Source of the DNA: DATGLW01 sp035293965
Lineage (GTDB): Bacteria; Actinomycetota; Acidimicrobiia; Acidimicrobiales; RAAP-2
NCBI GenBank assembly: GCA_035293965.1
Contig: DATGLW010000090.1
Location: 1 to 19,600 of the forward strand
Reading direction: 5' to 3'
Length of the DNA stretch: 19,600 nucleotides
Below the pieces are notes generated by a model. The model made no database searches. It was not told the origin of the DNA and was given only the letters and a program-made list of their open reading frames with translations. Below, piece by piece: positions 1 to 5,733 of this stretch (its first letter is position 1; each line of letters begins with the position of its first letter). The translations under genes were made by a program, and so were the position numbers.

Positions 1-42
1 TGGGCTCACGTCGGTGGGCTCACGTCGGCGGGCTCACGTTGG
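1..42. repeat. 14-bp tandem repeat, three copies, at the window edge
   Basis: Three head-to-tail 14-bp units lie at 1-14, 15-28 and 29-42. The first two are identical; the third differs at its first base and near its end. The array may continue upstream of the window. It covers the 3' end and stop codon of the minus-strand thiamine-binding gene. Because 14 is not a multiple of three, gain or loss of a unit would shift the C-terminal reading frame. Confidence 0.9.
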
Positions 43-262
43 AGAAGGTGGCGACGAGCACGGCGCCTCCGGATGCCGCGGCGCGGTAGGCGTCCCCCAG
101 CCCGGCCAGGACCTCGTCGAGCGGCCCCCGCACGAGGCTGCTCATCGGGCCGAGCTCTGGCGACAGCCCGTGGGCCGCCATCGCCGCCAGGGCCCGGTCG
201 ATCACCGGCGCCGGATCGGCAGTACCGAGCGGGTAGACGGAGAACTGGCAGGTGACATCCAT
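20..262 (-). CDS. YkoF-type thiamine/HMP-binding domain protein
   Basis: This 80-residue protein matches my memory of the YkoF/MTH1187 thiamine-binding fold. It has an N-terminal strand with QFSVYPLG, a central GPMSSLVRG segment and a final ATFSNVSP strand, the same order and spacing as a single YkoF domain. Such domains bind thiamine or its HMP moiety in the cytoplasm, often beside HMP transport genes, but no transporter is visible here. The ATG at 262 is well placed behind a GGAGG. The end of the domain coincides with the stop in the 14-bp repeats, so the protein looks complete. Upstream lies about 320 bp of non-coding DNA with a long inverted repeat. I saw no convincing TPP riboswitch there. 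The family call is from motif memory and the ligand is inferred. Confidence 0.75.
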   Translation of the reverse strand: MDVTCQFSVYPLGTADPAPVIDRALAAMAAHGLSPELGPMSSLVRGPLDEVLAGLGDAYRAAASGGAVLVATFSNVSPPT

Positions 263-580
263 CGGGACCTCCGGTCCTCCTACCTGCGCGCAGGGGGCGT
301 GGCCCGGCGGCCCCGGGGCACAACTCGTCGGCGCCTCTGCCGGCAGCTACCGTTCCGGAGCGAAGCCCGGGAGGTGGCGTGCCGGAGGGCGGGGAGTGGA
401 GGAGAACCCGCGGGCGCCACCTCCCGAGCACCCCATGGTCTCACCCTGCCGACCACGGGTACCTTCGCCGCCACTGCCCCGCCGGCCGCCTGGCTGTCGC
501 CACGTTCGGTCCGGTCGGCGAGCGCAGACCCCGACTCGACCAGGCGCGCGCTGTGGCGAGCGGCGAACGGCTCCGACGCC
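263..580. other. Non-coding gap with a long-armed inverted repeat
   Basis: This stretch separates the DUF3039 gene (ending at 581) from the thiamine-binding gene (starting at 262), both on the minus strand. No reading frame in it looks protein-like. Its one clear structure is a perfect 12-bp inverted repeat at 368-379 and 415-426 with a 35-nt loop, listed separately. Confidence 0.6.
368..426 (-). promoter_or_regulatory. 12-bp perfect inverted repeat with 35-nt loop in the leader of the thiamine-binding gene
   Basis: The arms CGGGAGGTGGCG (368-379) and CGCCACCTCCCG (415-426) are exact reverse complements. The structure begins about 105 nt upstream of the ATG at 262, where an RNA leader element or attenuator would sit. 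There is no T-run after it on either strand, so a simple intrinsic terminator is less likely. It does not show the conserved TPP riboswitch sequence blocks that I looked for. Confidence 0.4.
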
Positions 581-889
581 TCAACCGGCGGGCACCCGCC
601 ATCCCATGGCGGAGGCGATCTCCTTGCACGTCGGACAGATCGGGTAGCGCCGTGGGTCGCGCCCAGGCACCCAGACCTTGCCACACAGCGCGCGCACGGG
701 CGTCGCGTTGACGATCCCCTCGGCCACGCTCGGCCCGGCGGGCACGTACTCGCCATCCTCGGGCTTGAAGCCTTCGAGCACGATGTGGGACATGCGCTCG
801 TGGTCGCCGCCGTCGTCGAGGCGCGGGTCGGCCACGCCCGGGTCGGCGGTCACGTCCGGGGCGAGCAAGGGCGCGTCGGTCACGGGCAC
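581..889 (-). CDS. DUF3039 family protein, probable Zn-binding
   Basis: This protein of about 102 residues ends in a block typical of the actinobacterial DUF3039 family: ALCGKVWVPGRDP followed by YPICPTCKEI. The three cysteines (one in ALCGK, then CPTC) suggest a small zinc ribbon-like site, but the role of the family is not known. The N-terminal 30 residues are acidic and low in complexity. The GTG at 889 or an in-frame GTG at 883 could be the start, and neither has a strong ribosome binding site. The upstream alpha/beta hydrolase ends at 911 on the same strand, so the two are probably co-transcribed. The family call is firm; function is unknown. Confidence 0.8.
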   Translation of the reverse strand: MPVTDAPLLAPDVTADPGVADPRLDDGGDHERMSHIVLEGFKPEDGEYVPAGPSVAEGIVNATPVRALCGKVWVPGRDPRRYPICPTCKEIASAMGWRVPAG

Positions 890-910
890 AGCCTACGGCC
901 ATCCAGGCCG

Positions 911-1735
911 TCAGGATTGCGTCGCCGGCTCCTCGAGGAAGCCGACGACGGCGTCGATGGCGCCGAAGTCCGACGGCGTCGCGAAGTGGTCGACGCCCCG
1001 CAGCGAGACGAGCCGCGCCCGGGGGAGCGCGTCGAGCAGGCGGCTCGCGCCCGACGCGGTGGTGTCGCGGTCGCCGAGCACGATCAGCACCGGGCACCGG
1101 ACGGCGGCCAGCCTGCCGGGATCGATCGGCTCCTGGCGCCGCCGCATGAAGGCGGCCAGGGCCCGCGGGTCGTTCCCGGCCGACGCGGCCAGTCTCTGGA
1201 ACAGGGTGATCCCGACGTCGTCGACGGGGGTGCCGCGCTCGAGGGCGTCGGCGAGGGTCGCAGGCTCCCCGGGCTCGAACAGACTGTCGCCCACCCCGAG
1301 GAGCGCCAGGCGGGCGAAGCGCGCCGGGCGCTCGAGCGCCAGAGAGAGGAGGATCCGGGCGCCGGCCGAGAACCCGACGGCGTCGACGGCCACCCCTGCG
1401 GGCAGCGCCGCCAGCACGCGTTGGGCGACGTCGTTGTAGGCGGCGGGGTCCGTCGGCCGGGGCGCGGTTCCGTGCCCGAGCAGGTCGATACCGACGACGG
1501 GGCGCCCGAGGTCGGAGAGGATGTCGACCCAACCGGTCTGGCGCCAGTTGTGGTCGAACGACGAGGCGAAACCGTGCACGAGCACGATGGGGCGGTCGGG
1601 CGCGTCGATCCCCCGATCGTAGCGACCCCGGTTGCCCCCGGGCCGACGGTATCGCGCGGCGAGTGCCGACCCGGCGAGGCCGCCCCGGTTGCCCCCGGCC
1701 CGGCGGTATCGTGCGGCGAGTGCCGACGCAGCCAC
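911..1735 (-). CDS. Alpha/beta hydrolase fold protein
   Basis: Of the 274 residues, positions 49 onward form an alpha/beta hydrolase: strand plus oxyanion segment PIVLVHGFAS (49-58), GIDLLGHG (82-89), nucleophile elbow GFSAG with Ser123, an acid in LGDRD (about 220-224) and His250 in GVDHF. The triad is therefore complete; the substrate cannot be read. No lid domain is obvious. The N-terminal 37 residues are odd: a 19-residue unit beginning SALAARYRR occurs twice because of a 57-bp DNA duplication. The family normally starts close to the first beta strand, so this tail is probably an extension that the duplication created or lengthened. GTG at 1735 is the first available start; no ATG or GTG lies between it and the beta strand. 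The 5' end overlaps the divergent mug gene. Confidence 0.8.
   Translation of the reverse strand: MAASALAARYRRAGGNRGGLAGSALAARYRRPGGNRGRYDRGIDAPDRPIVLVHGFASSFDHNWRQTGWVDILSDLGRPVVGIDLLGHGTAPRPTDPAAYNDVAQRVLAALPAGVAVDAVGFSAGARILLSLALERPARFARLALLGVGDSLFEPGEPATLADALERGTPVDDVGITLFQRLAASAGNDPRALAAFMRRRQEPIDPGRLAAVRCPVLIVLGDRDTTASGASRLLDALPRARLVSLRGVDHFATPSDFGAIDAVVGFLEEPATQS
1626..1727. repeat. 57-bp-period tandem duplication over divergent gene starts
   Basis: Bases 1626-1670 and 1683-1727 are 45-bp copies with three mismatches, offset by exactly 57 bp (19 codons). On the plus strand each copy carries a potential GTG start for mug (1663 and 1720). Only the second copy has a clean TATCGT -10 box. 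On the minus strand the copies encode the repeated SALAARYRR segment of the hydrolase. Confidence 0.9.
1707..1712 (+). promoter_or_regulatory. -10 box (TATCGT) for mug, likely leaderless start
   Basis: TATCGT ends seven bases before the GTG at 1720. That spacing puts the transcription start at or next to the start codon, so a leaderless mRNA is expected. No clear -35 element is visible. The equivalent place in the first repeat copy reads TATCGC. Confidence 0.5.
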
Positions 1736-2343
1736 GCCGCGCGACGAGAGGTGGCGGGCTCCGCGGGGCGCAGGGTGCGTGGCGGCCCACCCGCGAGCAG
1801 CTGGCCCAGGCTGTGGGGTCTCGCGTACCCGACGTCATCGCTCCTGGCCTGCGGGTGCTCTTCTGCGGCATCAACCCCGGCTTGTACTCCGGCGCGGTGG
1901 GGCACCACTTCGCCCGTCCCGGTAATCGGTTCTGGAAGGTCCTGTGGCTGGCCGGGTTCACCGACCGTGAGCTGTCGCCGTTCGAGGAGGACGTCCTGCC
2001 TGGTCACGGCATCGGCATCACCAACCTGGTGGCGCGGGCCACCGCGGCTGCGACTGACCTGCGTGCCGACGAGCTGCGGGCCGGCGTGCGGTCCCTCCGG
2101 CGCAAGATCTCCCGCTACCGACCCGGCGTGCTGGCCGTCGCCGGCGTGGGCGCTTACCGCACTGCCTTCTGTCGCCCCCACGCCACCATCGGCCCGCAGC
2201 CCGAGCGGCTCGGCGGTGCCGCCCTGTGGGTGGTCGCCAATCCGAGCGGTGCCCAGGCCCGTTACCAGCTCGACGAGCTCGTCGGCCAGTACCGGGAGCT
2301 CCGCATGGGTGCGGGCCTGGGCCGAGGACCGGCCTGGTGCTAA
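1720..2343 (+). CDS. mug: Mismatch-specific uracil/thymine-DNA glycosylase (Mug/TDG family)
   Basis: This enzyme removes uracil or thymine from G:U and G:T mismatches in base excision repair. The 207-residue protein carries the family's first active-site motif GINPG at 50-54, with the catalytic Asn52, inside VLFCGINPGLYS. The conserved GHHFARPGNRFW follows at 61-72. The second motif NPSG is at 174-177 in VVANPSGAQARY. The sequence from PDVIAPGLRVLF onward is strongly family-like. I chose GTG 1720 because TATCGT lies seven bases upstream; GTG 1663 is the equivalent codon in the upstream repeat copy and would add 19 poorly conserved residues. The gene overlaps the 5' end of the divergent hydrolase by 16 bp. 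Its stop codon overlaps a TAACGT box serving the next gene. Confidence 0.9.
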   Translation: MPTQPRRATRGGGLRGAQGAWRPTREQLAQAVGSRVPDVIAPGLRVLFCGINPGLYSGAVGHHFARPGNRFWKVLWLAGFTDRELSPFEEDVLPGHGIGITNLVARATAAATDLRADELRAGVRSLRRKISRYRPGVLAVAGVGAYRTAFCRPHATIGPQPERLGGAALWVVANPSGAQARYQLDELVGQYRELRMGAGLGRGPAWC

Positions 2344-2346
2344 CGT
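2341..2346 (+). promoter_or_regulatory. -10 box (TAACGT) upstream of the minigene-thiolase operon
   Basis: TAACGT overlaps the TAA stop of mug and lies 46 nt before the minigene ATG, giving a leader of about 40 nt. The -35 region is not convincing, so this rests on the -10 box and its match to similar boxes elsewhere in the window. Confidence 0.4.
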
Positions 2347-2392
2347 GCGAGCGCCTTCCCTTCGAAATCTGACTTTCAAAAGGAGGAGCCAG

Positions 2393-2425
2393 ATGGCCAC
2401 GCTCGGGACCGGGGCACGGACATGA
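2393..2425 (+). CDS. 10-codon leader minigene overlapping the thiolase-like start
   Basis: A strong ribosome binding site (AAAGGAGGAG, 2378-2387) sits five bases before an ATG that opens a 10-residue frame, MATLGTGART. Its TGA (2423-2425) overlaps the ATG of the thiolase-like gene (2422-2424) in an ATGA arrangement. The thiolase-like ATG has no ribosome binding site of its own at normal distance. Ribosomes probably load at the minigene and re-initiate at the thiolase-like gene. The peptide has no run of one amino acid and no repeated rare codon, so classic attenuation is not indicated. It is seen in the sequence; translation and coupling are inferred. Confidence 0.6.
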   Translation: MATLGTGART

Positions 2426-3639
2426 CGCTCAAGGACCGCACCGCGATCGTGGGCGTCGGGGCCACCCCCTACTACAAGCGGGGCCAATCCCTGCCCCAGA
2501 CACAGCTGTCGATGGCGTGCACGGCCATCAAGCTGGCGCTCGAGGACGCCGGGCTCGGCGTGGCCGACCTCGATGGTTTTGCCATCTACTCGAACTCCTG
2601 TGACCCGGCCCAGGTGGCCGCGGCGCTGGGGGTGCCCGAGGTCCGCTTCGCCGCCTCGCTCACGTCCGGAGGCGGTGGCTCGGCCGGCTCCATCGGGCTG
2701 GCGTCGGCCGCAATCGTGTCGGGGATGGCCGAGGTGTGCGTGTCCCTCATGACCCTCCAGCAGGCCACGCGCCGGCTGGGAGGGACGGCCGTCGGCGGCC
2801 GGAGTATGTACGGTGGCGGCGGCGGCAGTGCCAACCCCTACGGCGGCGGCGGCATCCCACCCGAGACTGCCTTCACCTCCAATTCGGGTCTGATCTCGCC
2901 CGGTCACAGCTTCTCGGTGCTCACCCAGCGCCACATGTACCTCTACGGCACCACGCGCGAGCACCTGGCCGAGATCGCGATCTCCCAGCGCAACAACGCC
3001 ATCCGGCGCCCGACGTCGATCCAGAAGACGCCGCTCACGATCGACGACTACTTCAATGCCCGCATGATCTCCGACCCGCTCTGCCTCTTCGACTACACCC
3101 TCGAGACCGACGGCGCCGTCGCTGTCGTCACCACCTCCGCCGAGCGGGCACGCGACCTGCGCCAGCCACCCGTGTACGTGATGGCCTCCGCCCACGGCGG
3201 TTTGGGCCGCTGGGGACCGGCCATCTTCAGCTACTTCCAGCAGCCCGACGAGTACTTCGCATCCTCGGGTCACCGGCCCGTCGCCAAGCGGCTCTACGAG
3301 ATGGCAGGCATCGGGCCCGCCGACGTCGACGTGGCGCTCCTCTACGACCATTTCTCGCCGATGGTGCTCATGCAGATCGAGGACTACGGCTTCTGCGGCA
3401 TCGGCGAAGGGGGCCCGTTCGTGGCCGAGGGCAACATCCGCTGGCCCGGCGGCACGATCCCCGTCAACACCCACGGCGGCCACCTCTCGGAGGCCTACAT
3501 CATCGGCATGACCCACGTGCGTGAAGCCGTGGAGCAGCTGCGCGGGGTGGCCGTGAACCAGGTCGAAGGAGCCGAGATCGCGCTGGTCAGCGGCGGTCCG
3601 GCCTCGCTGCCCGTGAGCGGCACCTTGCTGAGGAGGTAG
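2422..3639 (+). CDS. Thiolase-like protein (Ltp2/SCP-x-type), lacks nucleophilic Cys
   Basis: This 405-residue protein has the thiolase fold and starts with DRTAIVGVGATPYYKRG. Known relatives include the steroid side-chain aldolase Ltp2, which works with a DUF35 partner. Its usual acylation site (around 75-95, RFAASLTSGGGGSAG) has no cysteine. The C-terminal GHP of true thiolases is replaced by NTHGGHLSEAY (349-359). YDHF (308-311) and EDYGFCGIGEGGPF (320-333) are typical of the SCP-x/Ltp branch. An unusual glycine-rich stretch occupies 131-144. The DUF35 gene follows with a 2-bp gap, and its ribosome binding site (AGGAGG) lies inside the end of this gene, so they form one unit. A retro-aldol or related C-C cleavage on an acyl-CoA is the best guess; true thiolysis is unlikely. 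The substrate is not readable. Confidence 0.85.
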   Translation: MTLKDRTAIVGVGATPYYKRGQSLPQTQLSMACTAIKLALEDAGLGVADLDGFAIYSNSCDPAQVAAALGVPEVRFAASLTSGGGGSAGSIGLASAAIVSGMAEVCVSLMTLQQATRRLGGTAVGGRSMYGGGGGSANPYGGGGIPPETAFTSNSGLISPGHSFSVLTQRHMYLYGTTREHLAEIAISQRNNAIRRPTSIQKTPLTIDDYFNARMISDPLCLFDYTLETDGAVAVVTTSAERARDLRQPPVYVMASAHGGLGRWGPAIFSYFQQPDEYFASSGHRPVAKRLYEMAGIGPADVDVALLYDHFSPMVLMQIEDYGFCGIGEGGPFVAEGNIRWPGGTIPVNTHGGHLSEAYIIGMTHVREAVEQLRGVAVNQVEGAEIALVSGGPASLPVSGTLLRR

Positions 3640-3641
3640 GC

Positions 3642-4082
3642 ATGTCAGGTCCACGCCAGGGAGTGTTCCCCGCGGCACTCGACGACCCGTTCGCGACCGA
3701 GGCCACGCAACCCTTCTGGGATGCCGCCCTGAAGGGCGTGCTCGTCGTCTCGCGGTGCACCAATTGCGGCACGTGCCTTCTCCCGCCGGCACCCGTCTGC
3801 TTCAACTGCCAGCACGACGGCTTCGAGTGGGTGGAGCTGCCCGGCACCGGCACCGTGTACTCCTTCACCGTGGTGCGCCACCCTCTGCGACCTGACCTCG
3901 CGGAGGTGGTGCCCTACGTGTCGGGGGTGATCGAGCTCGACGGCACCCAGGGCGCCGGCTGCCGGATGCTGGCCAACATCGTCGACTGCGACCCCGACGC
4001 GGTTCGCATCGGTGATCGAGTCCGCGTCGCCTTCGACCGGGTGAGCGACACCTACGCGGTGCCGCGCTTCGTCCCCGCCTGA
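3642..4082 (+). CDS. DUF35 Zn-ribbon/OB-fold protein, partner of the thiolase-like protein
   Basis: This 146-residue protein has the DUF35 architecture: an N-terminal helix (QPFWDAALKGVL), a rubredoxin-like zinc ribbon with Cys39/Cys42 and Cys53/Cys56, then an OB-fold beginning GTGTVYSFTVV. An extra Cys45 lies inside the ribbon. Members bind thiolase-like or Ltp2 proteins and are needed for their acyl-CoA aldolase activity; the OB-fold may bind the CoA ester. The ATG at 3642 follows AGGAGG (3631-3636) at good spacing. It is the last gene of this plus-strand unit; the next gene is convergent, with a hairpin between them. Confidence 0.85.
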   Translation: MSGPRQGVFPAALDDPFATEATQPFWDAALKGVLVVSRCTNCGTCLLPPAPVCFNCQHDGFEWVELPGTGTVYSFTVVRHPLRPDLAEVVPYVSGVIELDGTQGAGCRMLANIVDCDPDAVRIGDRVRVAFDRVSDTYAVPRFVPA

Positions 4083-4086
4083 CACG

Positions 4087-4115
4087 CCCTGCCCGCGGGG
4101 GAGCCGGGGGCAGGG
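4087..4115. terminator. Hairpin between convergent genes (possible bidirectional terminator)
   Basis: Arms CCCTGCCC (4087-4094) and GGGCAGGG (4108-4115) pair perfectly around a 13-nt loop. The hairpin lies in the 44-bp gap between the DUF35 stop and the stop of the convergent TetR gene. No T-run follows, as is common in very GC-rich actinobacteria. Confidence 0.45.
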
Positions 4116-4126
4116 GCCGTCGACCG

Positions 4127-4780
4127 TCAGCCGTCGGCCACCCGCTGGGGCACGCCGAGGGCCGAGGTGCAGAACCGCAACAGGTGGGCCAGCGCCTCTG
4201 CCTGGGTCATGGGGCAGGTCCCGGCCAGCTTCTGGTCGATGATCCCGGCGGCCATGGCGTGGATCGTCATGGCGTCGTCACTCGGACGGGCGAGCGGGAA
4301 CGAGCCGTCGGCCATGCCTTGCTCCAGCACCGAGACGAGGGGAGCCACGAGGAGCTGCGTCGACGCGCGGCGTGCCTCGGCGTGCCCGGAGGCGCGCCGA
4401 GCGGCCGGGGATCCCATCACGGCGACCCGTGCGTACTTGCGGCGGTCGTAGACCAGGCTCAGGAACTCGTCGAGCCACTCGCGCAGCCCCTCGAGGGGCG
4501 AGGCCGCCCGGCGGACACGCCCGGCCAGTCGCTCGGCGGCGCGCTCGGCGTCGCGGCGGTACATCTCGAGGAGCAGCTGGTCCTTCGACTCGAAGTGCCG
4601 GTAGAAGGAGCCGGTCGAGAGCCCTGCCTCCGCGAGGACGTCGGCCACGGTCGCCTGCTCGTAGCCCGTGGTCCGCATGACGCGCAACGCCGCATGGAGG
4701 ATCTGTTCTCGCTCGACATCGGGTGGCAGGCGCCGGGGCCGGCCGACGCCACGGACGGCGTGGGGGGCCGAGGTGGGCAC
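4127..4780 (-). CDS. TetR/AcrR family transcriptional regulator
   Basis: This 217-residue protein has an N-terminal TetR DNA-binding domain: EREQILHAALRVM, then the helix-turn-helix ATVADVLAEAGLSTGSFYRHFESKDQLL (about 43-70). A helical ligand-binding region follows, as is usual for the family. The start is GTG 4780. A TATCGT box ends six bases upstream, which predicts a leaderless transcript. A 10-bp inverted repeat (4805-4829) lies where the -35 region would be and could be its own operator. It converges on the thiolase-like/DUF35 unit, which makes it a candidate regulator of that unit. The ligand is unknown, although acyl-CoA esters would fit the neighbours. Confidence 0.9.
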   Translation of the reverse strand: MPTSAPHAVRGVGRPRRLPPDVEREQILHAALRVMRTTGYEQATVADVLAEAGLSTGSFYRHFESKDQLLLEMYRRDAERAAERLAGRVRRAASPLEGLREWLDEFLSLVYDRRKYARVAVMGSPAARRASGHAEARRASTQLLVAPLVSVLEQGMADGSFPLARPSDDAMTIHAMAAGIIDQKLAGTCPMTQAEALAHLLRFCTSALGVPQRVADG

Positions 4781-4786
4781 GGCTCG

Positions 4787-4792
4787 ACGATA
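4787..4792 (-). promoter_or_regulatory. -10 box (TATCGT) for the first TetR gene, leaderless
   Basis: On the minus strand TATCGT is followed by six bases and then the GTG start at 4780. This is the spacing expected when transcription starts on the start codon. No ribosome binding site is present. Confidence 0.5.
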
Positions 4793-4804
4793 CCGTCGCG
4801 CCTG

Positions 4805-4829
4805 GCGCCGGCTCGAGCTGAGCCGGCGC
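4805..4829 (-). terminator. 10-bp perfect inverted repeat between the two TetR genes
   Basis: Arms GCGCCGGCTC (4805-4814) and GAGCCGGCGC (4820-4829) flank a 5-nt centre. It lies 30 nt downstream of the second TetR stop (4859) and just upstream of the first TetR promoter. It may be a terminator for the upstream gene, an operator for the downstream gene, or both. Confidence 0.45.
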
Positions 4830-4858
4830 AGCCGATCAGGTGCGAACGGTGCGAACCG

Positions 4859-5497
4859 TCAGGTGCGCAGGCCGTCGAGCACGAGCTCGAACCTGAGGGC
4901 GAGGCTGTCACGCAGCGGGATGGTCCCGGTGTGCCCGGTGGCCCAGCGCACCAGGGCCTCCATGGTCATGCCGCCGAGGATGGCACCGACTTCCTTGACG
5001 TCGATGTCGGGTCGGATCCTTCCCGCCTCCCGGCCGCGTTCGAGGATGCGAGCCAGGATGAGCCCGAAGTCGACTCGATCGCCTGGGAAGTCACCGATCG
5101 ATTCGACCCCTGCGATCGCCCGCCGCAGGACGAGCGCTGCCAGCTCCTTGGGCACTGCGCCCATCCTGCGGGCAAGGCCGTCGATGAAGGTGGCGAGCGC
5201 CTGGTCGATGTCGCCGGCGGCGAGGACGGCATCGATGTCGGCCGCGGTGCCGCTGGCAGTTGCCCACGTCAGCTCTCCGAGTAGCTGGTCGGTGCTCTGG
5301 AAGTGGTAGTAGTACGTCGAACGGGCGACGCCGGCGGCCTTGCAGATGTCGTCGACAGTCGTGGCATCGAAGCCCTGTTGGCCCCATACCCGGGCCGCTG
5401 CGCGCACGATCCTGGCGCGGGTGTCGCGGGAGCGCTGGCGGCGGAGCAGGGTCCGTCGATAGGGGTTGTCGCCGGTCGGCGTGTCGGACCTGCGCAC
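4859..5497 (-). CDS. TetR/AcrR family transcriptional regulator, divergent from the amidohydrolase
   Basis: This 212-residue TetR-type regulator has its helix-turn-helix at about 44-68: FDATTVDDICKAAGVARSTYYYHF, a textbook TetR recognition region. The rest is a helical effector domain including AVLAAGDIDQALATFIDGL. I chose GTG 5497 because a purine-rich AAGGGAGG lies just upstream; longer versions reaching toward 5812 have no family similarity and would cross the divergent promoter. The gene is transcribed away from the amidohydrolase. A perfect inverted repeat at the presumed start of amidohydrolase transcription is a good candidate for its binding site. The ligand is unknown. Confidence 0.88.
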   Translation of the reverse strand: MRRSDTPTGDNPYRRTLLRRQRSRDTRARIVRAAARVWGQQGFDATTVDDICKAAGVARSTYYYHFQSTDQLLGELTWATASGTAADIDAVLAAGDIDQALATFIDGLARRMGAVPKELAALVLRRAIAGVESIGDFPGDRVDFGLILARILERGREAGRIRPDIDVKEVGAILGGMTMEALVRWATGHTGTIPLRDSLALRFELVLDGLRT

Positions 5498-5541
5498 GCA
5501 CCCTCCCTTCCTCGATGGCAACGCCCATGGCCCCGCGACAG

Positions 5542-5570
5542 TTGACGAGCCGGATGCACACGCGTAGAGT
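5542..5570 (+). promoter_or_regulatory. Sigma70-type promoter for the amidohydrolase
   Basis: TTGACG (5542-5547), a 17-bp spacer and TAGAGT (5565-5570) make one of the two best two-element promoters in the window. Transcription should begin near 5577, giving a leader of about 157 nt before the ATG at 5734. Confidence 0.7.
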
Positions 5571-5576
5571 CTTCTT

Positions 5577-5590
5577 TGGACAATAGTCCA
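5577..5590. promoter_or_regulatory. Operator-like palindrome at the transcription start
   Basis: TGGAC-AATA-GTCCA is a perfect inverted repeat with 5-bp arms and a 4-bp centre. It begins six bases after the -10 box, so it covers the presumed +1. A repressor bound here would block transcription. The divergent TetR encoded at 4859-5497 is the obvious candidate. Confidence 0.6.
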
Positions 5591-5623
5591 GAGATGGCAT
5601 CCAGAGATGGCATCCAGAGATGG
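5589..5623. repeat. 13-bp tandem repeat in the amidohydrolase leader
   Basis: The unit CAGAGATGGCATC occurs at 5589-5601 and 5602-5614, with a partial third copy at 5615-5623. The first copy overlaps the end of the operator-like palindrome. Each copy contains an ATG, none of which is preceded by a ribosome binding site. Confidence 0.9.
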
Positions 5624-5733
5624 GAGAGATCCCGCCCGGATCGCCCATGGACCGGGAGGGCATCGAGGCGAGGCTGGGCCGGGTGTCATGCCGACCCGTC
5701 CTGGCTTCGTGCCCGGACGGCAGGAGGTTGCAG

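Noticed and set aside
263..480. TPP riboswitch before the thiamine-binding gene
   Set aside because: A GTGAGA-like string is present, but the other conserved TPP blocks are not found in order.
14..2425. Plus-strand frame of 803 codons across the first three minus-strand genes
   Set aside because: It is antisense to genes with clear family motifs, and its product is low-complexity Arg/Gly/Pro-rich, as expected from a shadow frame at high GC.
1084..3792. Minus-strand frame of 902 codons opposite mug and the thiolase-like gene
   Set aside because: Its composition and lack of domains show that it mirrors the GC3-biased plus-strand genes.
5620..5733. 38-residue N-terminal extension of the amidohydrolase
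   Set aside because: ATG 5734 has AGGAGG at six bases; the extension begins inside the 13-bp repeats and has no family similarity.
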